DNA of 60,689 nt from positions 64,001 to 124,689 of IMG/VR virus record IMGVR_UViG_3300042922_000286. One strand, 5' to 3'. Position numbers and translations under genes: made by a program. Shown one piece after another: positions 48,550 to 57,649 of the stretch; position 1 is the first letter of the stretch; each line of letters starts with the position of its first letter. The stretch comes from a virus. The notes beneath the pieces were generated by a model that saw only the letters and a program-made list of their open reading frames with translations, was not told the origin of the DNA and searched no databases.

Positions 48550-50388
48550 ATGATTACTGCGGAGCGCATAAGCGGTAAGGACGGCAGAGAATGGATCAAG
48601 GCATCATTCAAACGCAATGACCTAATCGACGAGCAAATGCAGACAATTAATGGGGCGCTGCGATCCACCGTAGCGAGTAATGAGTGGGCGATTCCTTATT
48701 GGAGTCGCCCTGAGTTTGAACGTAAGTTAGGTGACTTTCTGATCGTTTGGAAGGATGAACCTGTCACTGGAAATGGGGGAATTAGCGAAGATTCCATTCC
48801 CGACAATCCTATAGTGCCCGGGTACGATGTGTTCTATGACGGTGACGGTAAGATCACCGACTCGACGGGGTTCAAGACGTCTCCATGGGGGGAGTTCCAA
48901 GTCAAAGGGTTCAACCTCATGGTTAGTAGGGACTTCCTGATTCTAGCCGATGATGCAGGTTTGGGCAAGTCATGGCAGGTCGCCACAGCTATGGAGGCCA
49001 GAGCAAAGCTTGGTACTGTTAAGCGTGGTGTAATTGTATGCAAAGCGTCCTTGCTTTATAACTGGCGGGATGAAATTCATATGCATACTCACCAGAAGGC
49101 CATTATTATTCAAGGCACCCGCGACCAACGGTATCAGCGTTATGCTGAGCTGATGAACAGCGATGACTGGATGTTTCTAGTGATTTCCTACGAGACTTTC
49201 AGGACGGACGTTGCTAATCTAAACCTGCTCGATAACAGGAAGCAGTTAGACTTTTGTGTACTTGATGAAGCACACAAGATCAAGAATTGGCGCTCCAAGT
49301 TGGGCATGAGCATCCATGCCATCCCTAGTTTCAAGTGCCGATATGTTCTTACTGCCACGCCTCTTCCCAATAGTCCGTTGGAAGCGTACAACTACCTACG
49401 GTTTGGCAGAGCAATGAACATGAATGGCTTCGATTTTGAAGCCGAATACGCAGTCTTTGGTGGGTATGGTGGTAAAGAGGTTGTTGGGTACCAGAATATA
49501 CGCGAACTGAAATCTATCATCCAGACCAATATGCTACGTCGCCGTAAGGTAGATAAGCTTAAAGACTTGCCACCCGTAACCTTCAAGACTATCCCGGTGG
49601 ATATGACCGCGGTACAAGCCAAGATGTATAAGGCGGTAAGGGACGAGATACGTGAAGAGTTGGCTTATACCGATGTTACACGTATCCCCAATGCTCTAGC
49701 GAAGCTGCTCAGGCTTCAACAGGTTACTGATTCACTGGACATCATCGGTGCCCCGCCCTCATCCAAAAACAGCGCCAAGCTCGATGTGCTTGACGAAATG
49801 TTGGAGGAATTGATTGAGGCGGCAGGGGAAAAGGTTATTATATTTTCCCGGTTCCGTACCATGGTCGAGATTATGGAGGAAAGGTTCGCCAAGTACAACC
49901 CTGCTGTTATTCACGGTGATGTGGACTCGCAGGGTAAGTCTGAGCGCTCCGCAATTGCCGCCCTACGCAAGGAAGGCCACAAGGTAGATACAATGACTGA
50001 GAAGGAGTTAAGAAAGCTCCTAGAGGCGTATATGGCCTCTGAGAGGCAGAAGGAAGTTTATCGATTCCAGAGGGATGATAGCTGTAAGGTATTCCTCGGG
50101 TGTGCTCCTGCTTGTAGGGAAGGGTTAACCCTTACTGCCGCCACCCACGTTATCTTCCTCGACTGTGAGTGGAGTCCTGCATACGTTGAGCAAGCATACT
50201 CCCGGGCGCACCGAATCGGGCAGAAGAACAACGTCACTGTATATTACTTGGTATGTGTAGGTACCATTGACGAGAAAGTGCAGAAGATACTTGCGTCAAA
50301 AGAAGGAATGGCGTTGGAAATGATCGACAACGGTATTGACGTTCCTGCACAAAGAGCAAGGGAAGTTATATTCGAAATGGTCAGCTAG
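48550..50388 (+). CDS. SNF2-family helicase/translocase
   Basis: A 612-residue superfamily 2 ATPase. Motif I is DDAGLGKSWQVA at residues about 135-146, motif II is LDEAHKIKNWRSK at 238-250, motif III is LTATPLPNSPLEAYN, and motifs V/VI are GLTLTAATHVIFLD and AYSRAHRIGQKN. The RecA folds are separated by the usual insertion. SNF2 proteins move on double-stranded DNA and remodel DNA-protein complexes; phage versions are found near replication or repair genes. No nuclease domain is attached. The start follows AGAGGTGATGAT. Confidence 0.9.
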   Translation: MITAERISGKDGREWIKASFKRNDLIDEQMQTINGALRSTVASNEWAIPYWSRPEFERKLGDFLIVWKDEPVTGNGGISEDSIPDNPIVPGYDVFYDGDGKITDSTGFKTSPWGEFQVKGFNLMVSRDFLILADDAGLGKSWQVATAMEARAKLGTVKRGVIVCKASLLYNWRDEIHMHTHQKAIIIQGTRDQRYQRYAELMNSDDWMFLVISYETFRTDVANLNLLDNRKQLDFCVLDEAHKIKNWRSKLGMSIHAIPSFKCRYVLTATPLPNSPLEAYNYLRFGRAMNMNGFDFEAEYAVFGGYGGKEVVGYQNIRELKSIIQTNMLRRRKVDKLKDLPPVTFKTIPVDMTAVQAKMYKAVRDEIREELAYTDVTRIPNALAKLLRLQQVTDSLDIIGAPPSSKNSAKLDVLDEMLEELIEAAGEKVIIFSRFRTMVEIMEERFAKYNPAVIHGDVDSQGKSERSAIAALRKEGHKVDTMTEKELRKLLEAYMASERQKEVYRFQRDDSCKVFLGCAPACREGLTLTAATHVIFLDCEWSPAYVEQAYSRAHRIGQKNNVTVYYLVCVGTIDEKVQKILASKEGMALEMIDNGIDVPAQRAREVIFEMVS

Positions 50389-50416
50389 TCCAGCAAATAA
50401 GGAGGATTGGTTTGGG

Positions 50417-50596
50417 ATGGGCAAGAAGGAAAATAAGTTCGCAGTAATATCCCAATTGTTCAGCTCGGGGGATTTGGATGTTTCATTCTTCCTGAGTAGA
50501 GCAGATGCGAAAGCCGAGTTCAAAAAAATACAGAAGAACGGCTCCCAAGCGTGGTTAGTCCGAATAGAGGAATACGGGGAAGGGGAGTCAGAATGA
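50417..50596 (+). CDS. Small basic protein (59 aa)
   Basis: A 59-residue protein (GKKENKFAVISQLFSSGDLD then a Lys-rich helix). AAGGAGGATT lies upstream. It overlaps the next gene by 4 nt. Function unknown. Confidence 0.5.
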   Translation: MGKKENKFAVISQLFSSGDLDVSFFLSRADAKAEFKKIQKNGSQAWLVRIEEYGEGESE

Positions 50597-50790
50597 ACCT
50601 AGTTGATGCTTATGTTACAAAGGTTCTAAGTGAACCTGCGTTCAACGATGTGTATAAGGATGAGGGTATTACTTGGTGGCAGGTAAGTGTCGAGTACGAT
50701 AGTTATGGCTGGCTTAGTGAGACTCTCTTAACATTCAAGACAAAGAGTGAAGCAGAGGCAGTAAGTGTCGGCTACAAATTCCTTACTTAG
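50593..50790 (+). CDS. Small hypothetical protein (65 aa)
   Basis: A 65-residue beta/alpha protein (GITWWQVSVEYDSYGWLSET) starting at the ATG overlapping the previous gene. Function unknown. Confidence 0.55.
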   Translation: MNLVDAYVTKVLSEPAFNDVYKDEGITWWQVSVEYDSYGWLSETLLTFKTKSEAEAVSVGYKFLT

Positions 50791-50802
50791 GAGGTCATCA
50801 TA

Positions 50803-51108
50803 TTGACGACAACCGATACGATATTGGAGTACAAAGCGGCAAGGTTAGCTGCTTCCGCAATGCGGATAGTTAGGTTGGTGAACTTAGGGGCACCGCAACT
50901 TATTCTGGAAAACGAACACAATGTTCTCAAGGAACGAGTAGATCAGTTCTTTGACGGTAAGCTGCCCCTGATGAGTATTGACGAGATGCATAACATAATT
51001 AACCGTACGGACTATAAGATCATTGAAGGTGTACTTAAAACATACGCGTGGGAGTCCATCCTTGAGATGAAAGAAAAAATAGAGAAGGGACCAAACCGCT
51101 ATGACTAA
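50803..51108 (+). CDS. Helical protein (101 aa)
   Basis: Starts with TTG after AGGAGGTCATCATA. All-helical (EYKAARLAASAMRIVRLVNL). It overlaps the next gene by 8 nt. Function unknown. Confidence 0.6.
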   Translation: MTTTDTILEYKAARLAASAMRIVRLVNLGAPQLILENEHNVLKERVDQFFDGKLPLMSIDEMHNIINRTDYKIIEGVLKTYAWESILEMKEKIEKGPNRYD

Positions 51109-51496
51109 TCGTGTGTATACTGAAACGTTAAATAATGCCCGACCTCCCGAATGGATGGACAGTTACACACCGCCCACCGAATTCATAACAAGGTGGATTA
51201 CAGATGATGGGCAAGTTCACGTCCACGCCATTCCCAACATTGACAGAATGTCCAAGTGGAGTGCTATTGATAAGATGCTCGAACTCATGCAGGATTCAAC
51301 TGTTATTGAGATTGGCACTTACCGGGTAGTGCTTGGCAGAGAGTTGCGAGGTAATCTGCATGAGATGTTCGAAGCTCGTATGCAGAGGATAGGGGTGCCC
51401 TTACCTCATTGGGTGGAGCAGCACTATAATGGTGTCGATGTGCTAGGTATCGTTAAAAAGAATGAACACAAAATGAAGGCGGTGTTTCTACCATGA
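51101..51496 (+). CDS. Hypothetical protein (131 aa)
   Basis: A mixed protein with FITRWITDDGQVHVHAIPNI near residue 28 and an aromatic-rich C-terminal part. No family recognised. It is coupled to its neighbours by overlaps. Confidence 0.55.
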   Translation: MTNRVYTETLNNARPPEWMDSYTPPTEFITRWITDDGQVHVHAIPNIDRMSKWSAIDKMLELMQDSTVIEIGTYRVVLGRELRGNLHEMFEARMQRIGVPLPHWVEQHYNGVDVLGIVKKNEHKMKAVFLP

Positions 51497-51753
51497 GAGG
51501 GGTACCTGTGGGCATGACTGTGCAGAAGGTTTCATTCGAAGCAGTAAAGTGTAACAACTGCGGCAGGATACACGAGAAGGACTCTGATACATACATCAAC
51601 TTCATTGGGAATGTGATAGTGGGTAGCGATGGTGGTGTAGTTGGTAATAGTGAGTGGGATAAGTTTGGGGTACCTCACCATATCTTTTGTCGGGAGAACA
51701 GGTTACTATGTCTCTCCACATTTGTATCGGGGGTGATTAAAGATGGATTATGA
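51493..51753 (+). CDS. Zinc-ribbon-like protein (86 aa)
   Basis: Contains CNNCGRIHEKDSD and later CRENRLLCLS, a spacing that could chelate one zinc. It overlaps the next gene, another Cys-rich protein, by 11 nt. Function unknown. Confidence 0.55.
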   Translation: MRGVPVGMTVQKVSFEAVKCNNCGRIHEKDSDTYINFIGNVIVGSDGGVVGNSEWDKFGVPHHIFCRENRLLCLSTFVSGVIKDGL

Positions 51754-51991
51754 GTGTCCGTTCTGCGGCAAGGTGCATACATCTGATCAATGGAATCGTA
51801 AAACAGCGATGCTCCACAATGCAGGGAAGTTGCCGATTCCTGCTCCGTTGCCTCTTTACCACAACGACGACGAGACATTCTTCCGTTGCCCTTCATGTGA
51901 GGCTCAAGTGTTCGGCCATGAATTGAGTAGAAAAGTGGACGGGGAGACTGACCCGGGAACCACGATTATTGTTGGGAGGATTAAACGATGA
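51743..51991 (+). CDS. Zinc-ribbon protein (82 aa)
   Basis: CPFCGKVHTSDQ at the N-terminus and FRCPSCEAQVFGHE later give a clear two-CxxC zinc ribbon. Function unknown; it overlaps the exonuclease gene by 4 nt. Confidence 0.6.
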   Translation: MDYECPFCGKVHTSDQWNRKTAMLHNAGKLPIPAPLPLYHNDDETFFRCPSCEAQVFGHELSRKVDGETDPGTTIIVGRIKR

Positions 51992-52593
51992 CTAAACCAT
52001 TGAACTACATTATTCTTGATCTTGAGGCAACGTGTTGGGCTATTGGGGGCTACGGGGCGTCTGATGAGAGGAAACCCATCTCCGAAGTCATCGAGATCGG
52101 GGCAGTCAAGGCACGACTTATTGATAATAAGTTCGAAGTGATGGATACATTCCAATCCTTCATCAAACCTAAGCTGAACCCTATTCTGTCGGACTTCTGC
52201 AAGGAGCTTACGACAATCAAGCAAGAGGATGTGGATGCCGCGTCCATATTCCCTGTTGTTATCGATGAGTTCAAGCGCTGGATTAGCGATGACGGGGAGT
52301 CAATGTACTTGCTAACCTCGTGGGGATTCTACGATGCCAAGCAGCTCAAGCTGGACTGCCTCCTCCATGACCTTGAGGTCGAATGGGTGAATCCGCACAT
52401 CTCATTGAAACATCAGTTCAACAGCGCAATGAATCTTACCTCACGTAAGCGTGTAGGTATGCCCGCCGCGTTACGTATTCTCGGCTTGGAACAGAAAGGG
52501 ACACATCACCGGGGGATAGACGACGCCCTAAACATCTTCGAGATATTCAAGGTCATGGCCCCAAACTTAAAAATTATGTTCAGCCACGTATAA
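51988..52593 (+). CDS. DEDDh 3'-5' exonuclease (DnaQ/ERI-1-like)
   Basis: A 201-residue exonuclease. The first Asp/Glu pair is in YIILDLEATCW, the second Asp in TSWGFYDAKQLKLD, and the final His-Asp in HHRGIDDALNIFEIF, the DEDDh set. ISEVIEIGAVKARL between them is typical. Such enzymes degrade DNA or RNA from the 3' end. It forms an operon with two zinc-ribbon proteins, which may be partners. The start follows GGGAGGATTAAACG. Confidence 0.85.
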   Translation: MTKPLNYIILDLEATCWAIGGYGASDERKPISEVIEIGAVKARLIDNKFEVMDTFQSFIKPKLNPILSDFCKELTTIKQEDVDAASIFPVVIDEFKRWISDDGESMYLLTSWGFYDAKQLKLDCLLHDLEVEWVNPHISLKHQFNSAMNLTSRKRVGMPAALRILGLEQKGTHHRGIDDALNIFEIFKVMAPNLKIMFSHV

Positions 52594-52601
52594 AAGCCAT
52601 A

Positions 52602-52675
52602 GGGGAGGGGCATACTGAGGCTATAAAATAAATCGAAGAAGCCTCCCCCTCCCCACTGTGCGCACCTCCTTTTTG
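52602..52675 (+). terminator. Long stem with late T-run after exonuclease gene
   Basis: GGGGAGGGG pairs with CCCCTCCCC and GAGGC with GCCTC; the only T-run (TTTTT) lies about 17 nt after the stem. It may be a weak terminator or a processing hairpin. Confidence 0.5.
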
Positions 52676-52696
52676 GTGTAGTACACACTGGGTTAT

Positions 52697-52726
52697 TTGC
52701 CCTTCCTGCGATTTTTGTGATACAAT
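52697..52726 (+). promoter_or_regulatory. Sigma-A promoter (TTGCCC-N18-TACAAT)
   Basis: A -10 TACAAT and -35 TTGCCC are 18 bp apart, with the start expected near 52733. It follows the exonuclease hairpin and would drive the genes from 52760 on. Confidence 0.6.
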
Positions 52727-52759
52727 ATTTTCAAAATGAGCAGGAGGGACGTGTATAAA

Positions 52760-53050
52760 ATGGGAAGTGACGCAGACATTGGGGAAAGTTATGAACGACA
52801 ATTACGCATAACATCCATGCATAATCGCACACTCTACTCCGAAATCGTCAAGATTTCTGAGCACATCGATTTCAGACACCCTCGCTTCATGCAAAAATCA
52901 AAACGTAACCGCTCGCTTGGTTCAGTACAGGCTTTCATCGTAGAGTTAGCCTTAACGGACCAAGTTTTTTTAGCTAAGCTGCGTAAATACATGATCCATG
53001 GGGGTCGCGGTTACAGCGGATTTATTGATTATATAAACAGATACGATTAA
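52760..53050 (+). CDS. Hypothetical protein (96 aa)
   Basis: The ATG at 52760 is 11 nt after AGGAGGG; an ATG at 52736 lies almost at the predicted transcription start. The product is helical and basic (HPRFMQKSKRNRSLGSVQAF). Function unknown. Confidence 0.55.
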   Translation: MGSDADIGESYERQLRITSMHNRTLYSEIVKISEHIDFRHPRFMQKSKRNRSLGSVQAFIVELALTDQVFLAKLRKYMIHGGRGYSGFIDYINRYD

Positions 53051-53062
53051 GGAGGTCTGCTG

Positions 53063-53374
53063 ATGATTAAGGTTGTGATTGTTGAACCACGCAAGGAGCC
53101 TTATGAGAAGATGATTGATGGTGAACTGGAATCCATGCAGAAAATCGTGGGCGGCTACATAGAGTTTGTTCCGTTCTTTGGTGACCTCTGTATTTTTTGT
53201 AATGAGGAAGGAAAACTGACGGGTCTTCCTCCTAACCGCCCACTAAATAGCGACGTCATACTGGTTGGTACCTTCTTTGTATCCAAGTCTGACGCTGAAG
53301 GTGAAAGTATTAGCCTGACAGATGATGATGTTGCGTTCGTTAAGAAGTACTATGCGGGGGTGAGGATACTGTGA
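53063..53374 (+). CDS. Hypothetical protein (103 aa)
   Basis: A compact alpha/beta protein (KVVIVEPRKEPYEKMIDG; FVPFFGDLCIFCNEEG), like the DUF3846 group of phage proteins of unknown role. It overlaps the next gene by 4 nt. Confidence 0.55.
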   Translation: MIKVVIVEPRKEPYEKMIDGELESMQKIVGGYIEFVPFFGDLCIFCNEEGKLTGLPPNRPLNSDVILVGTFFVSKSDAEGESISLTDDDVAFVKKYYAGVRIL

Positions 53375-53880
53375 CACTAACTCATAAGGAAAGGGTCGCC
53401 AAGATGGTTATGGAAGAAGGATTCACCCCCGCCCTCCACTCCATCTTGCAGGAAGCAAACCCTAAGGAGTATGAGAAGTGGCAAGGCAACGCTTGTAGGC
53501 AAGCTGCCATCCTATCTATCCCGATGTTGCGGGAGCTTCTCCCTAACTATACATGGGCGGCATGGGACGGATGGTTTGACGACATCGTTCATGGAAAGAA
53601 CGTTCACTATAACCACGCTTGGGTGTACGGTCGTGATAAAGAGACAGGACGCAAGCTGTTGGTCGATCTTGCCCGACAACACCATGAGCGGTTGTTCGTT
53701 TTGGTAGACTCCAACAGGTACCCTAAGGATCACCCTGAGTACGTCAATATGAAAGAAGTCCGCAGGGAACGGCTCGACATTGATAACAATCTCAGGGATA
53801 TTGAGTACTACACTAAGTTGAAAGGGTACCAACTGCTACAGCTAGTAAGGGAAAGAATGGCAAGGGAAATTTTGAAATAA
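53371..53880 (+). CDS. Protein with possible Cys-His-Asp triad (169 aa)
   Basis: WQGNACRQAAILSIP gives a Cys at the start of a helix; HYNHAWVYGRD gives a His, and KLLVDLARQHH an Asp, the order of papain-like or transglutaminase-like folds. The C-terminus is a charged helix. Such proteins can be proteases, amidases or transglutaminases; I cannot tell which. The assignment is tentative. Confidence 0.5.
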   Translation: MTLTHKERVAKMVMEEGFTPALHSILQEANPKEYEKWQGNACRQAAILSIPMLRELLPNYTWAAWDGWFDDIVHGKNVHYNHAWVYGRDKETGRKLLVDLARQHHERLFVLVDSNRYPKDHPEYVNMKEVRRERLDIDNNLRDIEYYTKLKGYQLLQLVRERMAREILK

Positions 53881-53938
53881 GCCGCTAAACTCCTACCTTC
53901 CTTGCCCGTATAGGGTTAGTGAAGGAGATGATAAACAA

Positions 53939-54376
53939 ATGAGCCTGACTAACTTAGCAAGTGCGGTAAGCGGAAATAATGCGTTTGAGACGACCAATGT
54001 AGACGAAGCAGCATTGGTCAAAGAGTACTTCGAACGTAACGAGCGCAAGAAGGAAGACGAGAAGTGGTTGGAGAAGAACAAGACCAAGCTCAAAGCTATT
54101 CTTGCCCGCAACGAACGTGACAAAATGGACTTCGGGGATGTCCGAGTTTCTGTAGTCGTACCCGACACATCCAAGTTTGACATTGAGAAGATGTTTGACT
54201 ACTTCGTATCAGAGGGCTTGATCGACGCAGTAACCAAACAGGTTATTGACGAAGGTAAGGTCGCCGCTCTGATTGAGGAAGGCAAGGTTGACGTTGACGC
54301 TCTCAAGGAAGCAGCTTGGGTCGAGTCTACAGGGACTCCCCGCCTGACCGTAAGCAAGGCACGGAAAGGGGACTAG
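53939..54376 (+). CDS. Helical charged protein (145 aa)
   Basis: Starts after GAAGGAGATGATAAACAA. The middle is a Lys/Glu-rich helix (FERNERKKEDEKWLEKNKTK), followed by a small beta strand and a helical end. Similar proteins are common in Firmicute phage early regions; function unknown. Confidence 0.6.
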   Translation: MSLTNLASAVSGNNAFETTNVDEAALVKEYFERNERKKEDEKWLEKNKTKLKAILARNERDKMDFGDVRVSVVVPDTSKFDIEKMFDYFVSEGLIDAVTKQVIDEGKVAALIEEGKVDVDALKEAAWVESTGTPRLTVSKARKGD

Positions 54377-54380
54377 GGGG

Positions 54381-54782
54381 ATGGAAGTAGGAGATGCAGT
54401 TTTCATATCCCCCTTGCTCTCACTTGCCTTCGCGGGCAGGTGGGGTACGGTAGCAGATATCGTACCGACTGACTTAGCCCCCTTCAAGGTGCAGCTTAGA
54501 GAGGACGGCAAGAAGTTCCAATTCAGTCGCATCGAGTTGGTGACCGAGCAGACATATTACGAATTCGTCTCGCAGCACAGTCACGCATTGTCTGCTGACA
54601 GGACGCTAGTGAAGATTAAGCTGCCGCGAAATATCCACCACATCGAAACTGATGGCGGGGTATACCCAATTCATCAACTACTTCCGATTACCCGTTGCCG
54701 AAGCTGTAATTGTGATACTACGGGCGTGTTGGCTGAGTTCTGCGAGGACTGTGAGTATCCACTACCTTCGGAGTTAAAATAA
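54381..54782 (+). CDS. Beta-barrel plus zinc-ribbon protein (133 aa)
   Basis: The N-terminal part (VGDAVFISPLLSLAFAGRWG) resembles a KOW/SH3-type barrel, and the C-terminus has CRSCNCDTTG and FCEDCEYPLP, a zinc ribbon. It lies 4 nt after the previous gene. Function unknown. Confidence 0.6.
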   Translation: MEVGDAVFISPLLSLAFAGRWGTVADIVPTDLAPFKVQLREDGKKFQFSRIELVTEQTYYEFVSQHSHALSADRTLVKIKLPRNIHHIETDGGVYPIHQLLPITRCRSCNCDTTGVLAEFCEDCEYPLPSELK

Positions 54783-54802
54783 CTTCGGAAAGAGTGATCG
54801 CC

Positions 54803-55033
54803 ATGTCGCACGGAAAAGACATCGATTCAAAAGTTGCTGAATTGGTTCGTATGCACGACAAGGAACTGGTTGACTTAGCGTTGAAGTACCTCAAGACAGA
54901 CCTGAGTCAAATAAGCAACTCATTGGTTGAGAGCCTATGTAACAAATTCAAGCCGGGGGATGTACTGACTAGGGATCAGAAAACGATCATCGCGATCTAC
55001 GTAGCCTTTGAAGAACTCGCCCGCAATAAGTAA
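54803..55033 (+). CDS. Small helical protein (76 aa)
   Basis: The ATG at 54803 or a GTG three codons upstream starts this helical protein (KVAELVRMHDKELVDLALKY). Function unknown. Confidence 0.5.
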   Translation: MSHGKDIDSKVAELVRMHDKELVDLALKYLKTDLSQISNSLVESLCNKFKPGDVLTRDQKTIIAIYVAFEELARNK

Positions 55034-55056
55034 GCATAGAGAAAGGGATGGTGTCG

Positions 55057-56166
55057 ATGAGTTGGCAGACAGAAGTAGCCGACTTCTGGGCGGAGGAAAA
55101 TCGTCTATTTGACGAGGTGGATAAGATCGAGTACTTCAAGGATGCTTCCGATAGAGTGCTTACCGACTGGATTAAGAACTACTACCATCCGTATGGTTGG
55201 GGAGGTACCCGCTCGGCTGAGATTGCTGAGAGCGTAGATCTAGCAGATCGGGACGCATTGATGCCTCTCTTCCAGTGGTCGTTCGACGGTTCCACAGGTT
55301 TAACCTCCAAGCAGAGAAACGCCGCCGCGAGAGTGATGGCTAGAATCTGCACGATGCGAAACATGGTCTTAGAGTACCCGGAAAGCCGTACTCAAGAAGC
55401 TGAACGTATCGCCCGAGAGCGTGAAGAACGTCAGCGCCGCCGCGATGCTTGGAGTGACTTCTTTGAACCTGTTATGGGCGGCTCTGACCGTATCCGTGAG
55501 CAAGGTATGAACAGACCTGCTCGACGTGCGGCTAATGCGGCAATCCAAGGAGCTAACCCTTGTGCCGATATGTACTTCGATACGGAGAGCAGTAGTGTTG
55601 TCGAGACTGCCCGCCGCATGGGTATAGGTATTGATATGTCCCGAGTCGAAGAACATATAGCGTCCCTAAGACCCCACACTTATGCTGAACTGGATGCTAT
55701 GCTGACTAGGGATATGTTCACCATTATGGGCACACGTACTGGCCGCGTGAATGCTTCCCGCCCGAACACCGAGCTTGTTCGCCGCCATCGAAATTATATT
55801 CGTACACACGATGGGTACGAGTATCCTGCTGAAACCATACGCGTGACGAGAACGATGCTTGAAACCGTAGATGCTGTTGAGTACGTACTTCAATGCGGGA
55901 GTGGCCGGAACAGAAGGTATTACACAACGCGGATCGACCCTCTGACTGAGCAAGAGTTCCACCGTAACCGTAGCTCTCAGGACTTACATAATTTTCTGAT
56001 GAGGGAACTAGGTGCTGAGATCATTAGCCGCGGTGACTCAAGCGAAGAGATTAGCTTCATCATTCATAATGAATCAACACATGAACGTGTAGTACGTGAA
56101 AGACAGGAGCGCGGGCAACAACGAATGGGGTTCCCCACGTATCAACGTGAACATCAAAGGAGATGA
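55057..56166 (+). CDS. Arg-rich hypothetical protein (369 aa)
   Basis: A 369-residue protein. The N-terminal third is acidic and aromatic; the middle has an Arg/Glu-rich helix (ERIAREREERQRRRDAW); the C-terminal third is very Arg-rich (REHQRR at the end). It may bind nucleic acid. No family recognised. An ATG three codons upstream is also possible. Confidence 0.55.
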   Translation: MSWQTEVADFWAEENRLFDEVDKIEYFKDASDRVLTDWIKNYYHPYGWGGTRSAEIAESVDLADRDALMPLFQWSFDGSTGLTSKQRNAAARVMARICTMRNMVLEYPESRTQEAERIAREREERQRRRDAWSDFFEPVMGGSDRIREQGMNRPARRAANAAIQGANPCADMYFDTESSSVVETARRMGIGIDMSRVEEHIASLRPHTYAELDAMLTRDMFTIMGTRTGRVNASRPNTELVRRHRNYIRTHDGYEYPAETIRVTRTMLETVDAVEYVLQCGSGRNRRYYTTRIDPLTEQEFHRNRSSQDLHNFLMRELGAEIISRGDSSEEISFIIHNESTHERVVRERQERGQQRMGFPTYQREHQRR

Positions 56167-56175
56167 TTGTACAAA

Positions 56176-56397
56176 ATGGCAAAAGTAACCGAAGTACGTG
56201 TTGATGTAACTTATACAAAATCCCTCCCGAATTATGAGAACGTAAAACCATCTGCGGGGCTGTCTATCCAGTTGGAGCCGGGAGATAACGCCAAAGACGT
56301 GTTCGCTAAGGCGTGGGATATGTGCGGCGCTGAAATAGCCTCTCAAATCGCCCTCTTCCAAGGGCAGCCGAAAGCTGGCGCCAAGAAAGGACTGTAA
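56176..56397 (+). CDS. Small beta-rich protein (73 aa)
   Basis: A 73-residue protein (KVTEVRVDVTYTKSLPNYEN) of a type often seen in phage early operons. The start is either the ATG at 56176 or a TTG closer to AAAGGAG. Function unknown. Confidence 0.5.
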   Translation: MAKVTEVRVDVTYTKSLPNYENVKPSAGLSIQLEPGDNAKDVFAKAWDMCGAEIASQIALFQGQPKAGAKKGL

Positions 56398-56404
56398 ATT
56401 CAAA

Positions 56405-56797
56405 ATGAACTACTACCATTATAAAAATGTTGCAGTAAGTGAGCTCATCGGTAAGATTATGGAATCCGTGACCTACAACAAGGAACGGGAAGAGATACTG
56501 TTTGTGACTACTGATGGTGATAAATACGTAATGTATCACGAACAGGACTGCTGCGAGTCCGTTCGCGTCGAAGAGGTCATTGGCGATCTGAACGATCTTG
56601 TGGGGAACCCTATCCTGATGGCTGAGGAAGTCTCACAGGACGTGAGAGATGGTCGCTACAAGGATAACTACGTGATCGACTCTGGTACGTGGACGTTCTA
56701 CAAATTCGCCACCATCAAAGGATACGTGACACTTAGATGGTTAGGCGAGTCCAACGGATACTACTCTGAACGCGTGGACTTCAAGAAAATAGCGTAA
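56405..56797 (+). CDS. Hypothetical protein (130 aa)
   Basis: A 130-residue beta/alpha protein with YHEQDCCESVRVEEVIGDLN in the middle. This Cys-Cys and acid pattern is found in small phage proteins of unknown role. It ends before a terminator. Confidence 0.6.
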   Translation: MNYYHYKNVAVSELIGKIMESVTYNKEREEILFVTTDGDKYVMYHEQDCCESVRVEEVIGDLNDLVGNPILMAEEVSQDVRDGRYKDNYVIDSGTWTFYKFATIKGYVTLRWLGESNGYYSERVDFKKIA

Positions 56798-56806
56798 CGA
56801 AACCGG

Positions 56807-56830
56807 GGGAGCTTATGGCTCCCTCTTTCA
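56807..56830 (+). terminator. Terminator-like hairpin
   Basis: GGGAGC and GCTCCC form a stem around TTATG, followed by TCTTTCATT. A moderate terminator at the end of the long early array. Confidence 0.55.
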
Positions 56831-56885
56831 TTGCCCGAGGTTTTACCGCAAGGACGGATAGCAAAATAAACGGGAGGTAAGATCA

Positions 56886-57398
56886 ATGAAAACAAATCCA
56901 CATTACATCGCAGTTAGCAAGTATTACGGGGACCGTAGGGCTAGTCGCAGCGAAGTTCTTCTCATGAACCATATAGACGAGGGTGTGGCGATTCTAGACG
57001 CCATAGGAGCCAATTTGCGGGCGAAGGAAGCCTATTGCCTCCATCCTATCTATCAGGGTGAGGAACGCCCTTCTGACGTTACTGACGAGGCCGTACTAGA
57101 CTCCACGTCCATTCTTCTCGCTATCGAATACAAACGGGTGGCGAATGCGTATCTGTCTCAGCACTACGTCTCGGAGAACGATGCTATCGAACTTAGCTCC
57201 ATCGCTGAGGTCAACGCTATGCTGATCGCTGACAAGGTACAGAACCGTAAGGATTTTGAACTGTATCACAAAGGCACCCACCCTAAGAGCCGCATACTGG
57301 ACGGGTATTTCAAGAACTGGCTGCGTAAATTGGGCGTTTCCGAAGACGAATACCAGGCATTGCGGGCAGTTTGCGATCCGAGGCCGGTGGCCCACTGA
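56886..57398 (+). CDS. Phage HD-like protein (170 aa)
   Basis: A 170-residue helical protein. The blocks MNHIDEGVAILDAIGA, AYCLHPIYQ, IEYKRVANAYLS and MLIADKVQNRKDFELYHKGT recall a phage family distantly related to HD hydrolases such as the RelA/SpoT hydrolase domain; NHIDEG and ADKVQNRKDF would be the His/Asp-bearing segments. If the fold is right, it could act on nucleotides. Assigned by pattern only. Confidence 0.45.
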   Translation: MKTNPHYIAVSKYYGDRRASRSEVLLMNHIDEGVAILDAIGANLRAKEAYCLHPIYQGEERPSDVTDEAVLDSTSILLAIEYKRVANAYLSQHYVSENDAIELSSIAEVNAMLIADKVQNRKDFELYHKGTHPKSRILDGYFKNWLRKLGVSEDEYQALRAVCDPRPVAH

Positions 57399-57419
57399 AC
57401 AAATCGTCCCACTATTCTT

Positions 57420-57645
57420 AAAATTTTTTTGTCTTAATATGTCATAACTATTCATAACACTTCACAACTATTAATAACATGTAATAAATGTTGTGACATC
57501 TTATTAACTTTTGTCCTAACTTGTCATAACATTTGTCTTAACTCGTCATAATTCTTGTGACACTGTAATAACACTTCATAATTCTTGAGACTTATTCACA
57601 ACATTTATGAAGTTGTATGAAGTTGTCAGAAGATGTCATAACTTT
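57420..57645. repeat. parC-like centromere repeats upstream of parM
   Basis: An AT-rich stretch with about fifteen imperfect copies of a 10-12-bp unit (TTGTCATAAC, TTCATAAC, TTCACAAC, GTAATAAC), some inverted. It lies directly upstream of the parM promoter, where ParR-binding iterons (parC) of type II partition systems are found. Confidence 0.7.
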
Positions 57646-57649
57646 TTTC

